Origin: Myxococcales bacterium
Lineage (GTDB): Bacteria; Myxococcota_A; Polyangia; Polyangiales; Polyangiaceae
Assembly: GCA_025355005.1 (NCBI GenBank)
Contig: JANXLV010000208.1
Coordinates: 1 to 64,000 of the forward strand
Length of the DNA: 64,000 nt
Direction of reading: 5' to 3'
Shown: positions 1 through 10,570 of the stretch, one piece after another
Position numbering within the stretch: position 1 is the first letter of the stretch
Layout: every line of letters starts with the position of its first letter
Notes under the pieces: model-generated
What the model was told of the DNA's origin: nothing
Database searches by the model: none
Seen by the model: only the letters and a program-made list of their open reading frames with translations
Made by a program: the position numbers and the translations under genes

Positions 1-1
1 C

Positions 2-175
2 GACAACAGCCGCCAGCTCATCAAAGGCGGAGCCTCTTCGCCAGTGCCGCTACCGAGCGGCGTCGTACCGTCGGTCCCCGGCCAGACGATCCCGATCAGC
101 ACGCCGTCGTACCAGCTGATCACCGGCACTCAGATCTTCACGGGCCTGTACATCGGAGCCCAGTTCGGCCCGTGA
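2..175 (+). CDS. C-terminal end of an unidentified protein (partial)
   Basis: An open frame enters from the left edge and stops at TGA 173-175, giving the last 57 residues of a protein. The tail is rich in Pro, Ser and Gly and ends YIGAQFGP. That ending, with alternating hydrophobic and polar residues, would fit an outer-membrane or secreted protein, but this is only a guess and no family is recognised. A strong hairpin follows immediately, supporting a real gene end here. The start lies outside the window. Confidence 0.5.
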   Translation, partial: DNSRQLIKGGASSPVPLPSGVVPSVPGQTIPISTPSYQLITGTQIFTGLYIGAQFGP

Positions 176-225
176 AAACAGCGTCGCATCGAGCCGGATC
201 ACCCCGCCTCGATCCAACGCTGTTT
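176..225. terminator. Bidirectional hairpin terminator
   Basis: Arms AAACAGCGT (176-184) and ACGCTGTTT (217-225) pair perfectly, and inner arms ATCGAG (188-193) and CTCGAT (208-213) extend the stem. It sits between two convergent gene ends (175 on plus, 246 on minus). The A-rich left and T-rich right flanks allow termination from both sides, although the T tracts are short. Confidence 0.7.
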
Positions 226-245
226 CGCCGGAGTCGTCAGGTCGG

Positions 246-2642
246 CTACTTCAGCGTGTAGCCGCAGAGGCTCTGCAGCGCGGCCGGTAGCGTGGTGGGG
301 CTGAGCATCGGGCAGACGTTCAGCGTGTTGAAGGTCTTGTCCGGGAAGCCGTTGTGCAGGCACGTGCACGAGTTTCCAGTACCAGCCTCGTCGAGCTGGC
401 AATTGAGCTCGAGCGTTCCGTTGATCGGGCACTGCTCGAGGAGGTCGCACATCATGCCGTTGTTGCCACCGGGTCCGGCTCCGAACGAGCACGGGTTGGT
501 TCCCCCCGACGAGCCACCGTCCCCCACGGCAGGGTCGCCGCCATCCGGCTTGATCGGGCCGCCGCCGCCGGTGCCGCCGTCGCTCATGGCGGTGCCGCCG
601 CTTGCCTTCACCACGCAGGCGCCGCCCGAGAGCGCGAAGATCGGGACCACCGACGGGAACTTCGGGGAGCCTGGCGTCGCCGCAGAGGCCAGGACCGCGG
701 CTGCCTGCAACGCGTTCTGGTAGGCGTCACAGGAGCTCTTGCAGAGGACGACGTTGCCCTTCGCGTCCTGGACCCAGCCCTCGCCTCCACCATGACATTC
801 TGTGACGCTCTTCCCCGGCAAGTTCTTGATCACGGTGGTGTTGCCGAAGAACGTCGGGTCCGAGAACCAGAGCTCCGAGCTCGGACCGAAGGTGTCGGGC
901 GAGCTCTTCGGCGGCGAATACGTGCAGGTGGCCGACGCCGTGAACGCGCGAATGATCGCCGTCTGCGCAGCTGTGGAGTTGACCGAGGCGTTGTAGCAAC
1001 TACCGCCTGTCGAAGCGACGGCGGCCGCGAAGGCTTTGGAGGGCGCGGTGTTGTTGTTGCACGGATCCTCTGCGCCGCTGCCGATCTCCACCACCGTGGT
1101 GGGAACGTCCTTGTGTGCTGTGATGATGTCCGCGGGCAGCTTCTGCGCGCCGCCCATCTGCGGGTCCGTACAAGCCGGGCTCGGGATGAAGCCCTTGTTC
1201 GCGATCATGATGACCGTCTTGTTCACGATGCCAGGCGCGCCGATGATCTCCGCATACGCGGTCTCGAGCCCTGCGACCTGATTCTGCACGGTCCACGTGC
1301 CATCGAACGAGTAGTCCGCAGGGTTCACCGACAACGCCGCCACCGCCGTCAGACTCTTGTCCGGAAGCATGGAGGAGAGCGTCGACGGGCACGTCCCGTT
1401 GCTCGCGACCGGCATGAAGTGGAAGCCGACCTTCAGGTTAGCAAACGCTGGATCGGCCTTCTTCGCGAGCAGGCTGCCAGCCGCGGCCAGGAAGTCCGTC
1501 GCGCTCTTCGTGGGGTCGATCACGAACTCGACAGCGGATGCGACCGGGGTGAGCGCCGCGGAGCTGCACGTCCCGCTCTGCGGGTTCGAGACGGTGCCGT
1601 CGGGATTGGCGCCCATCAACTTCAGCTGGTCCGCCGCGCAGATCGACTGTGACGCGAGCTTGGGCCGGCACACCGGGTTCACGGTGACCGACGTGATGCG
1701 GTGCGGGCTGCCCAGCGTACCGTGCACGAGATCGCAGAGGCCGGGAGCGAGCTGGAAGATCTGCGGCTTCGTCGCGTCTGGAATGAAGAACCCTTCGTCC
1801 TTGTCGAGGTCCAGGATCTCGTTGCCAAGCCCGCTGTCGAACGCAACGCGCACATTCAGGCCGTCGGCGGGAAGCGTGACGCCGCCGGGCACCTGGGGCA
1901 AAGAAGCGCCCGGGGGAAGCGCCGGCGCGCCAATGGCGCCAGGCAATGCATAGATGCACTGCGCGTCGTCCACCGTGAGCGGCGGCACCGTGACCTGATC
2001 GCTGAAGCATGAGTCGACCGCGAAGCACGTCCCGTCGCCGCCATAGAGCAGGTTGTCGTTGTACTCGGTGAGGGTCGTGACCTGGGTGTTCGAGTCCACG
2101 CAGCGCCCGGCCTTGCAGGTCTTCTCGCTGATCGAGTTCCCGCATTCGACGTCGAAGCAGGAGAACTTGAGCGGCATCGGCACGAACAGGATCTGGTTCG
2201 GCGAGTACGGCTGACGCGACACACGAAGCACGCGCGCGCCGCCGCCCGAGTTGAGCGAGCCCCCGACGGACGCGGGGATCGCGCAGCCGTAGCCAGGGCT
2301 CTGCGCGATCTGTCCGGCGGGCGTCGCCGGGTCGTCCGAGTCTGCCGCCGTGAAGCCCGTGACCGAGATGATGACCGGCGTGCCAGCGGCGCTGCGTGGG
2401 AGTGCGCCCAGCGACCGCGGCAGCTGCACCTTGTTGTCGTACACGAGGTAGTTCTTGCAGAAGGTCACCGTGCCCTCGACGGACACGCTCACCTGCACGG
2501 TCTTCAGATCGCGCGGGACCTGGACCTGCGTGGAGATGCCAGCGACGAGCTCCGTCTGCTTCTGCGACTCGCACCCCATCCAGCCCAGCGCGGCGGTGGT
2601 GACGAGAGCGAGCGAGCAAAGAGCCGGGCGACGGTTCAGCAT
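246..2642 (-). CDS. Large lipoprotein with a degenerate VWA-like region
   Basis: A 798-residue exported protein. The N-terminal signal ends in a lipobox-like GWMGC, so it is probably lipid-anchored. Around residue 374 a strand reads VEFVIDPTKSATDF. Together with a later strand VIMIANKGF it resembles a von Willebrand factor A fold with a MIDAS-like D-x-T-x-S in place of D-x-S-x-S. Cysteines are abundant, and a Gly/Asp-rich linker precedes a Cys-rich tail (CDLLEQCPI, NSCTCLHNGF). GGAG sits 6 nt upstream of the ATG, supporting this start. It appears to be a single transcription unit. Function is unknown; an adhesion or ligand-binding surface role is inference. Confidence 0.75.
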   Translation of the reverse strand: MLNRRPALCSLALVTTAALGWMGCESQKQTELVAGISTQVQVPRDLKTVQVSVSVEGTVTFCKNYLVYDNKVQLPRSLGALPRSAAGTPVIISVTGFTAADSDDPATPAGQIAQSPGYGCAIPASVGGSLNSGGGARVLRVSRQPYSPNQILFVPMPLKFSCFDVECGNSISEKTCKAGRCVDSNTQVTTLTEYNDNLLYGGDGTCFAVDSCFSDQVTVPPLTVDDAQCIYALPGAIGAPALPPGASLPQVPGGVTLPADGLNVRVAFDSGLGNEILDLDKDEGFFIPDATKPQIFQLAPGLCDLVHGTLGSPHRITSVTVNPVCRPKLASQSICAADQLKLMGANPDGTVSNPQSGTCSSAALTPVASAVEFVIDPTKSATDFLAAAGSLLAKKADPAFANLKVGFHFMPVASNGTCPSTLSSMLPDKSLTAVAALSVNPADYSFDGTWTVQNQVAGLETAYAEIIGAPGIVNKTVIMIANKGFIPSPACTDPQMGGAQKLPADIITAHKDVPTTVVEIGSGAEDPCNNNTAPSKAFAAAVASTGGSCYNASVNSTAAQTAIIRAFTASATCTYSPPKSSPDTFGPSSELWFSDPTFFGNTTVIKNLPGKSVTECHGGGEGWVQDAKGNVVLCKSSCDAYQNALQAAAVLASAATPGSPKFPSVVPIFALSGGACVVKASGGTAMSDGGTGGGGPIKPDGGDPAVGDGGSSGGTNPCSFGAGPGGNNGMMCDLLEQCPINGTLELNCQLDEAGTGNSCTCLHNGFPDKTFNTLNVCPMLSPTTLPAALQSLCGYTLK

Positions 2643-2701
2643 GGTGTCTCCTTCAAAACAAAGCTCACGACGAGAAGAGTGACGTCAGAGGCAAAAGCCA
2701 A

Positions 2702-3907
2702 TCAGTGGAAGTGGTACGCGGCGGGCGTCTGAACGGTGAAGGGCGGCAGCGTGCCCCTGACGGGCTCCTGGTCCTTCGGAGCAAAGATGAAGCCGGCTGC
2801 GATCGCGCCGCCGCCGACCACGAGGATCGTGCCGATGAGCCAGGGGACGAAGCTGGGGTGGCGGTCCTCGTTGAGCTCCACGGTGACGGGCTTCTCTTGC
2901 CCCGGCTTCACCTCGATGTCGTGCGTCCACGTGTAGAAGCCTTCCTTCTTCACGGTGACCTGGTGCGTGCTCTGGGTTCCGACAGGACCTTCCCACACGT
3001 CCGCGCCCACGAACTTTCCGTCGAGCTCGATGACGGCGCCCGACGGCTGCGCGCGGATCTTGAGCCGGCCTTGCGCGATCTCCCGCGAAAGCGCGAGGGT
3101 GAGCGTGGTGGGCTCCCCCTCCTTCAGCGTCACTGGCTGGGACACGGTCACGAAGCCTGGCGCCTCCGCCGTGATGACGTGCGGATCGTTCGTGAGACTG
3201 AGGCGACCCTTGTACGGCGACGTGCCGACCTCTTTGCCATCCACCTTGATGATCGCGCTCGGGGCGCCCTGCACGGTCACCTCGATCATGGCGGTCTTCA
3301 CGACGGGCTCGATCTTGATCGCCAGCTTTGCAGGCGTCTTTCCGAGCACGGTGATGTTCTCCGCGGCCTGCCCGAACCCGGGCTTCTGTACGACGATCTT
3401 GCGTCGACCGATGTTCACGTCCACGGGCTTCTGCAGCGGCGACTTGCCCACGGTCTCGTCGTCGACGGTGATGGTGGCGTCGGCCTCGTTGACCTCCACC
3501 ATGAGCGTGGAGACGAAGTCGCCGAGGCCGGAGATGTTGTCGCGAAGACGCGTCTCGTCCTCGGGGGTGAGCTTGCCGCCACCCTCTGCGAGCTCACGCT
3601 TGAAGATCTCGATCGCCTTCGTGTAGTGGCTGAGCGCCTTCTCGCAGGCGCCGACGTTGAACAGCACGCGCGGGTTCTTCGAGAGGTCGTACGCCCGCTG
3701 GAACTCCGCCCCGGCCGAGTCCCACCGTTGCCGCGCGAAGAGGTCCAGTCCGCGGTCCCATGAGTCGCGTGCGTCTCCCGTGAGCTCGTCGTGGATGGAC
3801 GTGGGCTTCTTCGGCGGCGCGGCGAACGCGGCGACCGGCGTCAACGTCGGCAGCACGAGTGACGCAGTCACGACCACGGCGATGGGGAATTTGAGTAGAG
3901 AGCGCAT
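2702..3907 (-). CDS. TPR-PEGA domain membrane protein
   Basis: A 401-residue protein with a signal peptide (residues 1-30) and a TPR-like helical region (about 45-130). Three consecutive PEGA-type beta repeats follow (about 135-200, 207-273 and 280-345), each with a short motif such as VDGKEVGTSPY. A membrane segment (353-374, PWLIGTILVVGGGAIAAGF) and a short tail end the protein. PEGA repeats are common in myxobacterial envelope proteins and are thought to mediate extracytoplasmic binding. The chosen ATG (3907) begins a clean signal peptide with AAGAAG just upstream; an upstream in-frame ATG at 3985 would add 26 polar residues. It lies directly downstream of the Ser/Thr kinase gene and probably shares its transcript. 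Confidence 0.8.
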   Translation of the reverse strand: MRSLLKFPIAVVVTASLVLPTLTPVAAFAAPPKKPTSIHDELTGDARDSWDRGLDLFARQRWDSAGAEFQRAYDLSKNPRVLFNVGACEKALSHYTKAIEIFKRELAEGGGKLTPEDETRLRDNISGLGDFVSTLMVEVNEADATITVDDETVGKSPLQKPVDVNIGRRKIVVQKPGFGQAAENITVLGKTPAKLAIKIEPVVKTAMIEVTVQGAPSAIIKVDGKEVGTSPYKGRLSLTNDPHVITAEAPGFVTVSQPVTLKEGEPTTLTLALSREIAQGRLKIRAQPSGAVIELDGKFVGADVWEGPVGTQSTHQVTVKKEGFYTWTHDIEVKPGQEKPVTVELNEDRHPSFVPWLIGTILVVGGGAIAAGFIFAPKDQEPVRGTLPPFTVQTPAAYHFH

Positions 3908-3993
3908 GTCTTCTTGTTCTCGGTCTCTGCCCTCGGGCAGCGCGCGCTCCGCTGAGGCGCGAGCCTCCGGAGTGGCGAGGTTCACTTCAGCGG

Positions 3994-5637
3994 TCAGTGC
4001 ACGGCCTCGTTCTCGAGGACGCTGGTGTGAGTCGGATTCGGGTTGGTGTTGCCAGGCTTGACGGACGGGATGGCTGGGACGGCGGGAACGACCTGGTTCG
4101 GCCGCACGACACTCACCACGGCGGCCGCGCCCGCGTCCTTCGTGGCGACGCTGGTGTCCACGCTGGGCACGCCCGTCGGAAGCACGTTGCTCGCCGGCGG
4201 CGGTGGCGAGGACGGGATTCCTGCGGACGTCGAGGTCATCACCAGGCCCGCCGCGTTGGTCGTGCCACCGGGGTCGGCCTTCACCCCGTCGCCGCGCAGC
4301 GCCTTGATTCCGAAGACGCCGCCGACGATGACGACGAGGGCGATCGGGACCAGCGCATAGACCAGCGGCGAGCGCCTCGGCGCCTGGACCTGCACCTCGG
4401 GCTCGTTGGTGTCGCGAACGACAGCCAGGTTCGTGCGCACGCCCGCGTGATCGACGGGAGAGTCTTGCGCTTGTGACGGCTGTACTCCCGGCGGTCGTGA
4501 CAGCTGCTGCTGCATGAGCTGCGTGGCCTTCGGCGCGTGGTCGCCGAGGTCCGGGTAGCTCGCCTGTGTCTTCGCCGTGGCCTCGCTGGGCGTGGCCCGC
4601 GTGTCACTCGCCGGCGTCGCTACATATGGCTTCGTTTGCTGGCCGAGCGCCGAGAAGGCGAACGTGCTGGAAGGCCCATTTTCAGGCCGCGGAACGATCG
4701 AGGAGCGGCTCTCGGGCTGGTAGTTCTTGATGCGGTCCAGCACCGGAAGCGTGCGCGCCGACGCGAACGGAACGAGCGCCTCCGCGAGCTCACCGACGCT
4801 CTGATAACGATCCGCGACCTCACGAGCGAGCGCCTTGTGGACGACCACGGCGAGCTCCGGCGAGATGTCCTCGCGCGCCTCCCGGATGGGTGGCACGTCC
4901 GCAGTGAACAGCTTGAACAGGATCTCCGTGAACTCGCCTGTGTCCGAAGTGAACGGCGTGTGACCGGTGAGCAGCTCGTAGAAGATGACGCCCACGGAGT
5001 AGATGTCGCTCCGTGCGTCGACGTCGCGCGGGCTGCGTGCCTGCTCCGGCGACATGTATAGCGGCGTGCCGAGCGCGGAGTTCGTCTGCGTCAGCGACGC
5101 GCTGCCCTGCTGCGCGACCTTGCTGATCCCGAAGTCCAGGATCTTCACGAAGTCCGCCTGTCCTTCGTGGCGGATGACGAAGCAGTTCGAAGGCTTCATG
5201 TCGCGGTGGATGATGCCGAGCGCATGCGCGACCTGCAGCCCACGGAGGATCTGCGACATGAAGTGAACGACGCGCTCGATCTCGAGCCCGGGCTTGCCCT
5301 GCTCGGTCAGGAGCTCCGACAGGTCCCGCCCGTCGAGGCAATCCATGACGAGGTACGGAGCGCCCGACGGCAGCTTGCCCACGTCGCTCACCTGCACCAC
5401 GTGCTCACTCTTGATCGCCTTGGACGCGACGCCTTCGTTCAGGAATCGCTCGACCGCGCCCGGAAAGGACACGTATTGCGGGTTCATGAACTTGAGCGCA
5501 ACCGGAGCGCGCAGCAGCAAGTGGATGGCCTTGGCGACCGCGCCCATGCCGCCCTCACCGAGCATGCGCTCGATCTGGTACTTGCCGTCGATGATCTCGC
5601 CGGTGGTGGGGTAGCCGTTGGGGGGTTGACCGGACAT
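3994..5637 (-). CDS. Hanks-type Ser/Thr protein kinase with membrane segment
   Basis: A 547-residue kinase. The catalytic domain (about residues 20-290) carries a glycine-rich loop GEGGMGAV (27-34), the ATP-binding Lys in VALKF (49), the catalytic loop HRDMKPSN, the DFG motif in KILDFGISK and SPEQARS in the activation segment. A Pro/Ser/Thr/Gln-rich juxtamembrane region follows, then a single membrane helix (about 425-447) and an extracytoplasmic Pro-rich tail with no recognised sensor domain. GAGAAGG lies upstream of the ATG. The PEGA protein encoded just downstream may be its substrate or partner (inference). Confidence 0.92.
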   Translation of the reverse strand: MSGQPPNGYPTTGEIIDGKYQIERMLGEGGMGAVAKAIHLLLRAPVALKFMNPQYVSFPGAVERFLNEGVASKAIKSEHVVQVSDVGKLPSGAPYLVMDCLDGRDLSELLTEQGKPGLEIERVVHFMSQILRGLQVAHALGIIHRDMKPSNCFVIRHEGQADFVKILDFGISKVAQQGSASLTQTNSALGTPLYMSPEQARSPRDVDARSDIYSVGVIFYELLTGHTPFTSDTGEFTEILFKLFTADVPPIREAREDISPELAVVVHKALAREVADRYQSVGELAEALVPFASARTLPVLDRIKNYQPESRSSIVPRPENGPSSTFAFSALGQQTKPYVATPASDTRATPSEATAKTQASYPDLGDHAPKATQLMQQQLSRPPGVQPSQAQDSPVDHAGVRTNLAVVRDTNEPEVQVQAPRRSPLVYALVPIALVVIVGGVFGIKALRGDGVKADPGGTTNAAGLVMTSTSAGIPSSPPPPASNVLPTGVPSVDTSVATKDAGAAAVVSVVRPNQVVPAVPAIPSVKPGNTNPNPTHTSVLENEAVH

Positions 5638-5800
5638 ATTCGTAGCCTTCTCAGAATAGATGGGGTCGCGTCACAACGCTAGACACACGAACGGGGGACC
5701 CGGTCTGGTGTAGGTGGCGGGGCACCCTGCCTGGTCCCGCGCGCGGGGTGGCCCCGCGCACCCTTGGGAGCGGAGCGCGACTGGGGTATACAGCCTCGCC

Positions 5801-7372
<1,572 letters not shown>

Positions 7373-7469
7373 ATCTGCGCGCGAAAACTTGGCCCTCGGG
7401 ACGCGTGTCCCTTATCCCCGATGACAACGACGCTCGCATGTGCGCGGGCGCTTTGTCGGAGGAGTCGTC

Positions 7470-9119
7470 ATGGGCACTGAGAGCGATCGTCGCGGGGGCA
7501 ACGCGACACGAATTCCGTTCGATGCGATGGTCGAGGTGGGTGGGGCGCTGGGGCCCTCGTTCGAGGCCAAGGCGATCAACCTTTCGCCTGACGGGATGCA
7601 GCTCAAGACCGCATACCTCCCCGAGGTGGGGCAGCCCGTGAGCTGCAGCTTCGAGGCGCCAGAGCTCGGGATGGTCCTCGTGTCTGGCGTGGTCATCTGG
7701 CAGGACAAGCACGGCGATGGAGGCGAGTTCGGGATCCGGTTCACGAACATCGACCCCGAGAGCGCCGCGCACCTGAAGAGGCTCATCGCGCAGGCAGTGG
7801 GCGACACCGCGAGGGCGGGCTCACGCGTTCGCCTCCACATCGAAGGCCTTGCTTCACCGATGCGCGGGCGTGTTCGCGATGCCGACGGCAATGGCGTCAC
7901 CGCATGCAGCGACCTCAACTTCCTGCAGCTCGGCAAGCCCCTCGACCTCGAGGACGCAGCCTCTGGCGCGCGTCGTCCGGCGCATATCGGCGGCGTGCAG
8001 CTGGAGATCGACCCGGCGTCGCAGGTGCCGCAGCTGATCGTCAGCATGCGCTACACGGACGCCGCCCCCTCCGAAGACGTGGCGGTCGCGACCGACGACG
8101 TGTCGGGCAATGCGGCCCCCAGGTCCGACTCTCCCGATACCGTGCAGGAGCCCGCGCAGGCGGCCTTCCGCGGCGGCGAAGAGGAGATCGAAGAAGAGTC
8201 GAACAAGATGAAGAGCGCCTGGGCGAAGAAGGCGCAGAACGTGGGCCCCATGCTGAACACGTGGGCCAAGAGCACGAAAGAAAAGCTCACCATGATGTTG
8301 AAGAAGCGTGGTGAGGGAAAGAAGGACGACGTCGCGATCCCGCTTCGTCGCACCACCTCGCCGCCCCCGGCCGGCGCGCTCCACTCGAGCGGTCGCAAGG
8401 TGATCCGCGGCGACGTCGAGGAAGAGTCCTACGGGGTCGAGAAGAAGCCGTTCAAGTTCACGAAGCGCCATGCCGCTGTTGCCGGCGCCGTGGGCATCGC
8501 ATCGATCCTCGCGATCGTCGCGTTTCGCAAGCCGGCTGAGAAGCCGCTGGTCGGCGCGCCCACCGAGACGGCCGGGCACGGCACCACCGCGGAGAACACG
8601 CCGGCGCAGCTCCCGCCGCCGCCGGGCGCAGTCCAGCCAGGGGCCACGGGTGCACCGGGCGCGCTTCCCATCGCGAACAACAACGACATGAACATCGCGC
8701 CCGAGGACGACAAGTCCATGAAGGGCAAGAAGTACAAGGTCGCTCCGTTCATGAACGGCGCTGTCTCCCACGGCAACGTCCTTCGTCTGAAGATGGACGG
8801 TGCGATCGAGAAGATCCAGGGCGCGCCGCAGCCGACCGGCTTCACCGTCGTCATCCCGAACCGCAAGTCCGAGGAGGCCGCAGCGCCGCTCGCCGCGCGT
8901 GACGGTCGTATCGCGGGCATCAACGTCGCGAACAACCCGAGCGGCGCCGAGCTCACCATCAGCTTCAAGGATGGCGTGCCGAACTACATGGTCCGCGCGA
9001 AGGGAAATTACCTGGAGATCGTGCTTGCGCAGGGAAATGCGCAGGCGTCAAACGACAAGGACGGAGACTCTCCGAAGCCCACCGCGAAGAAGGGTCACCC
9101 GAAGCACAAGAAGCACTGA
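7470..9119 (+). CDS. PilZ - transmembrane - AMIN-like fusion protein
   Basis: A 549-residue protein. Residues about 5-110 form a PilZ domain with the NxSxxG motif (NLSPDG), but the usual RxxxR is loose (RRGGNATR), so c-di-GMP binding is uncertain. A second beta-rich block (about 112-190) may be another, degenerate PilZ. An acidic/Lys-rich linker follows, then one membrane helix (about 331-350) and a Pro/Gly linker. The C-terminal domain (about 425-525) has the strand pattern of AMIN domains (LRLKMDGAIEKI, FTVVIPN, YLEIVLAQ). GGAGGAG (7458-7464) sits 5 nt before ATG 7470 and fixes the start over an upstream in-frame ATG at 7440. The tail is Lys-rich. Confidence 0.8.
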   Translation: MGTESDRRGGNATRIPFDAMVEVGGALGPSFEAKAINLSPDGMQLKTAYLPEVGQPVSCSFEAPELGMVLVSGVVIWQDKHGDGGEFGIRFTNIDPESAAHLKRLIAQAVGDTARAGSRVRLHIEGLASPMRGRVRDADGNGVTACSDLNFLQLGKPLDLEDAASGARRPAHIGGVQLEIDPASQVPQLIVSMRYTDAAPSEDVAVATDDVSGNAAPRSDSPDTVQEPAQAAFRGGEEEIEEESNKMKSAWAKKAQNVGPMLNTWAKSTKEKLTMMLKKRGEGKKDDVAIPLRRTTSPPPAGALHSSGRKVIRGDVEEESYGVEKKPFKFTKRHAAVAGAVGIASILAIVAFRKPAEKPLVGAPTETAGHGTTAENTPAQLPPPPGAVQPGATGAPGALPIANNNDMNIAPEDDKSMKGKKYKVAPFMNGAVSHGNVLRLKMDGAIEKIQGAPQPTGFTVVIPNRKSEEAAAPLAARDGRIAGINVANNPSGAELTISFKDGVPNYMVRAKGNYLEIVLAQGNAQASNDKDGDSPKPTAKKGHPKHKKH

Positions 9120-9132
9120 GCACGCAGGCGTC

Positions 9133-9471
9133 TTGAACGAGCTGCTCGTTCGATGGGTGGTGGCGTTCGCCTTCACCGAGATCATCGAGGTCCCGATCTA
9201 CCGGCGCATGCTGGGGAGCCGGTTCCTCGAGGCGCTCGGGGCGAGTGCCGTCACCCATCCGCTTTTGTGGTTCGTGTTCGTGCCGGCCGTACGGCAACAC
9301 CTGACTTACGTGCAGTATGCAGCCATCGGGGAGACACTCGTTGTGGTCGTCGAGGCCCTCTGGTTCGGTGTGCTCTTCAAGCGGAAGCGCGCGTTCCTGG
9401 GCAGCTTGGCCGCGAACGGCGCGAGCTACGGGCTGGGTCTTGTCGCGCACGCGCTGTTCGGGTGGCCGTGA
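9133..9471 (+). CDS. Small integral membrane protein
   Basis: About 112 residues starting at a TTG 13 nt after the PilZ-AMIN gene stops. The protein is mostly hydrophobic, with three to four helices (for example VAFAFTEIIEVPIY, LLWFVFVPAV, GETLVVVVEALWFGVLF) and a basic loop KRKR. Acidic and Tyr residues inside the first helix (TEIIEVPIY) are notable. No family is recognised. Close spacing suggests co-transcription with the PilZ-AMIN gene. There is no in-frame ATG before position 9208, so the start is tentative. Confidence 0.6.
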   Translation: MNELLVRWVVAFAFTEIIEVPIYRRMLGSRFLEALGASAVTHPLLWFVFVPAVRQHLTYVQYAAIGETLVVVVEALWFGVLFKRKRAFLGSLAANGASYGLGLVAHALFGWP

Positions 9472-9514
9472 ATCTGGTGCCGCTCCCACGCCGCTTCCGA
9501 TGGGACCCGCCGCG

Positions 9515-10570
9515 TCAGCGAGCGCCGCGGCCCTTGCGCGTGCCCTGTGGCAGTGACGTGCGGCTCGTGGCGGCGAGGTCGAACCCGGCTCTATCACCGC
9601 GCGCGAAGGCCATTGCGCCTGCGTACGCGATCATCGCGGCGTTGTCCGTGCAGCTCGCGAGCTCCGGCAAGACGGCTCGCATGCCGCGCTTCTCCGCCTC
9701 GGCGGTGACACGCGCGCGAAGTCCGCGGTTCGCGGCCACGCCTCCGCCGATGACGACCTGATTGACGCCTTGCTCCTCGGCTGCGCGAAACAGCTTCCGT
9801 TGCAGCGTATCCGTGACCACGTCCTGGAACGACGCGCAGATGTCCGCGAGGCGCTCACCGCTCGTGGGGACGCCCTCGCGCTCCACCAGCTGCGCGACCT
9901 GCGTCTTCAGCCCCGAGAAGCTGAACTCGAGCGAGTCGATGCGCGCCATCGGTCTCGTGAACGGCACCGAGCCCGCGCGCCCCTGTGCGGCAAGGCGATC
10001 GATCGCGGGGCCGCCGGGGTATCCGAGCCCGAGCAGCTTGGCGACCTTGTCGAACGCCTCGCCCGCGGCGTCATCGCGAGTGGCGCCGAGCTCTCGCATG
10101 AGCGACACGTGCGGACCGTCGACGCGATAGAGCGCGGTGTGTCCGCCGGACACGAGCAGTGACACGAACGGAAACGTCGGTGGCTCGGGGCTCTTCTCAC
10201 CGCGCCGCAGGAACACGGACAGGATGTGCCCCACCAGATGGTCCACGCCCACGAGAGGCTTGTCCGACGCCCACGCGAGGCCCTTCACGGCCTGCACGCC
10301 CACGAGCAACGCGCCCACGAGCCCGGGGCGACACGTCACGGCGATCACGTCGAGGTCTGCGAGCGTAACGGAAGCCTTCGCGAGCGCTTCCGTCACCACG
10401 GGCCCGAAGCTCCGCAGGTGGTCGCGCGCGGCCAGCTCGGGGATGATGCCTCCGTAGCGGGCGTGAAGATCGATCTGCGACTGCACGACATCGGAGAGCA
10501 CGAGCCCGTCGTCGCGAACGACGGCTGCGCCTGTCTCGTCGCATGAAGACTCGATGCCTAGAACGAGCAC
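9515..10570 (-). CDS. tsaD: tRNA N6-threonylcarbamoyladenosine synthase subunit TsaD
   Basis: A 351-residue TsaD/Kae1/Qri7 protein, which transfers the threonylcarbamoyl group to A37 of ANN-decoding tRNAs. Evidence is the N-terminal LGIESSCDETG, the metal-binding HxxGH pattern in DHLVGHIL, LVSGGHTALY, GEAFDKVAKLLGLGYPGGP, FSFSGLKT and the late VIGGGVAANRGLR. The start is GTG 10570. It overlaps the end of the upstream small lipoprotein gene by 13 nt, which suggests translational coupling. Much longer N-terminal extensions of the same frame run antiparallel through neighbouring genes and are not real. Confidence 0.96.
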   Translation of the reverse strand: MLVLGIESSCDETGAAVVRDDGLVLSDVVQSQIDLHARYGGIIPELAARDHLRSFGPVVTEALAKASVTLADLDVIAVTCRPGLVGALLVGVQAVKGLAWASDKPLVGVDHLVGHILSVFLRRGEKSPEPPTFPFVSLLVSGGHTALYRVDGPHVSLMRELGATRDDAAGEAFDKVAKLLGLGYPGGPAIDRLAAQGRAGSVPFTRPMARIDSLEFSFSGLKTQVAQLVEREGVPTSGERLADICASFQDVVTDTLQRKLFRAAEEQGVNQVVIGGGVAANRGLRARVTAEAEKRGMRAVLPELASCTDNAAMIAYAGAMAFARGDRAGFDLAATSRTSLPQGTRKGRGAR

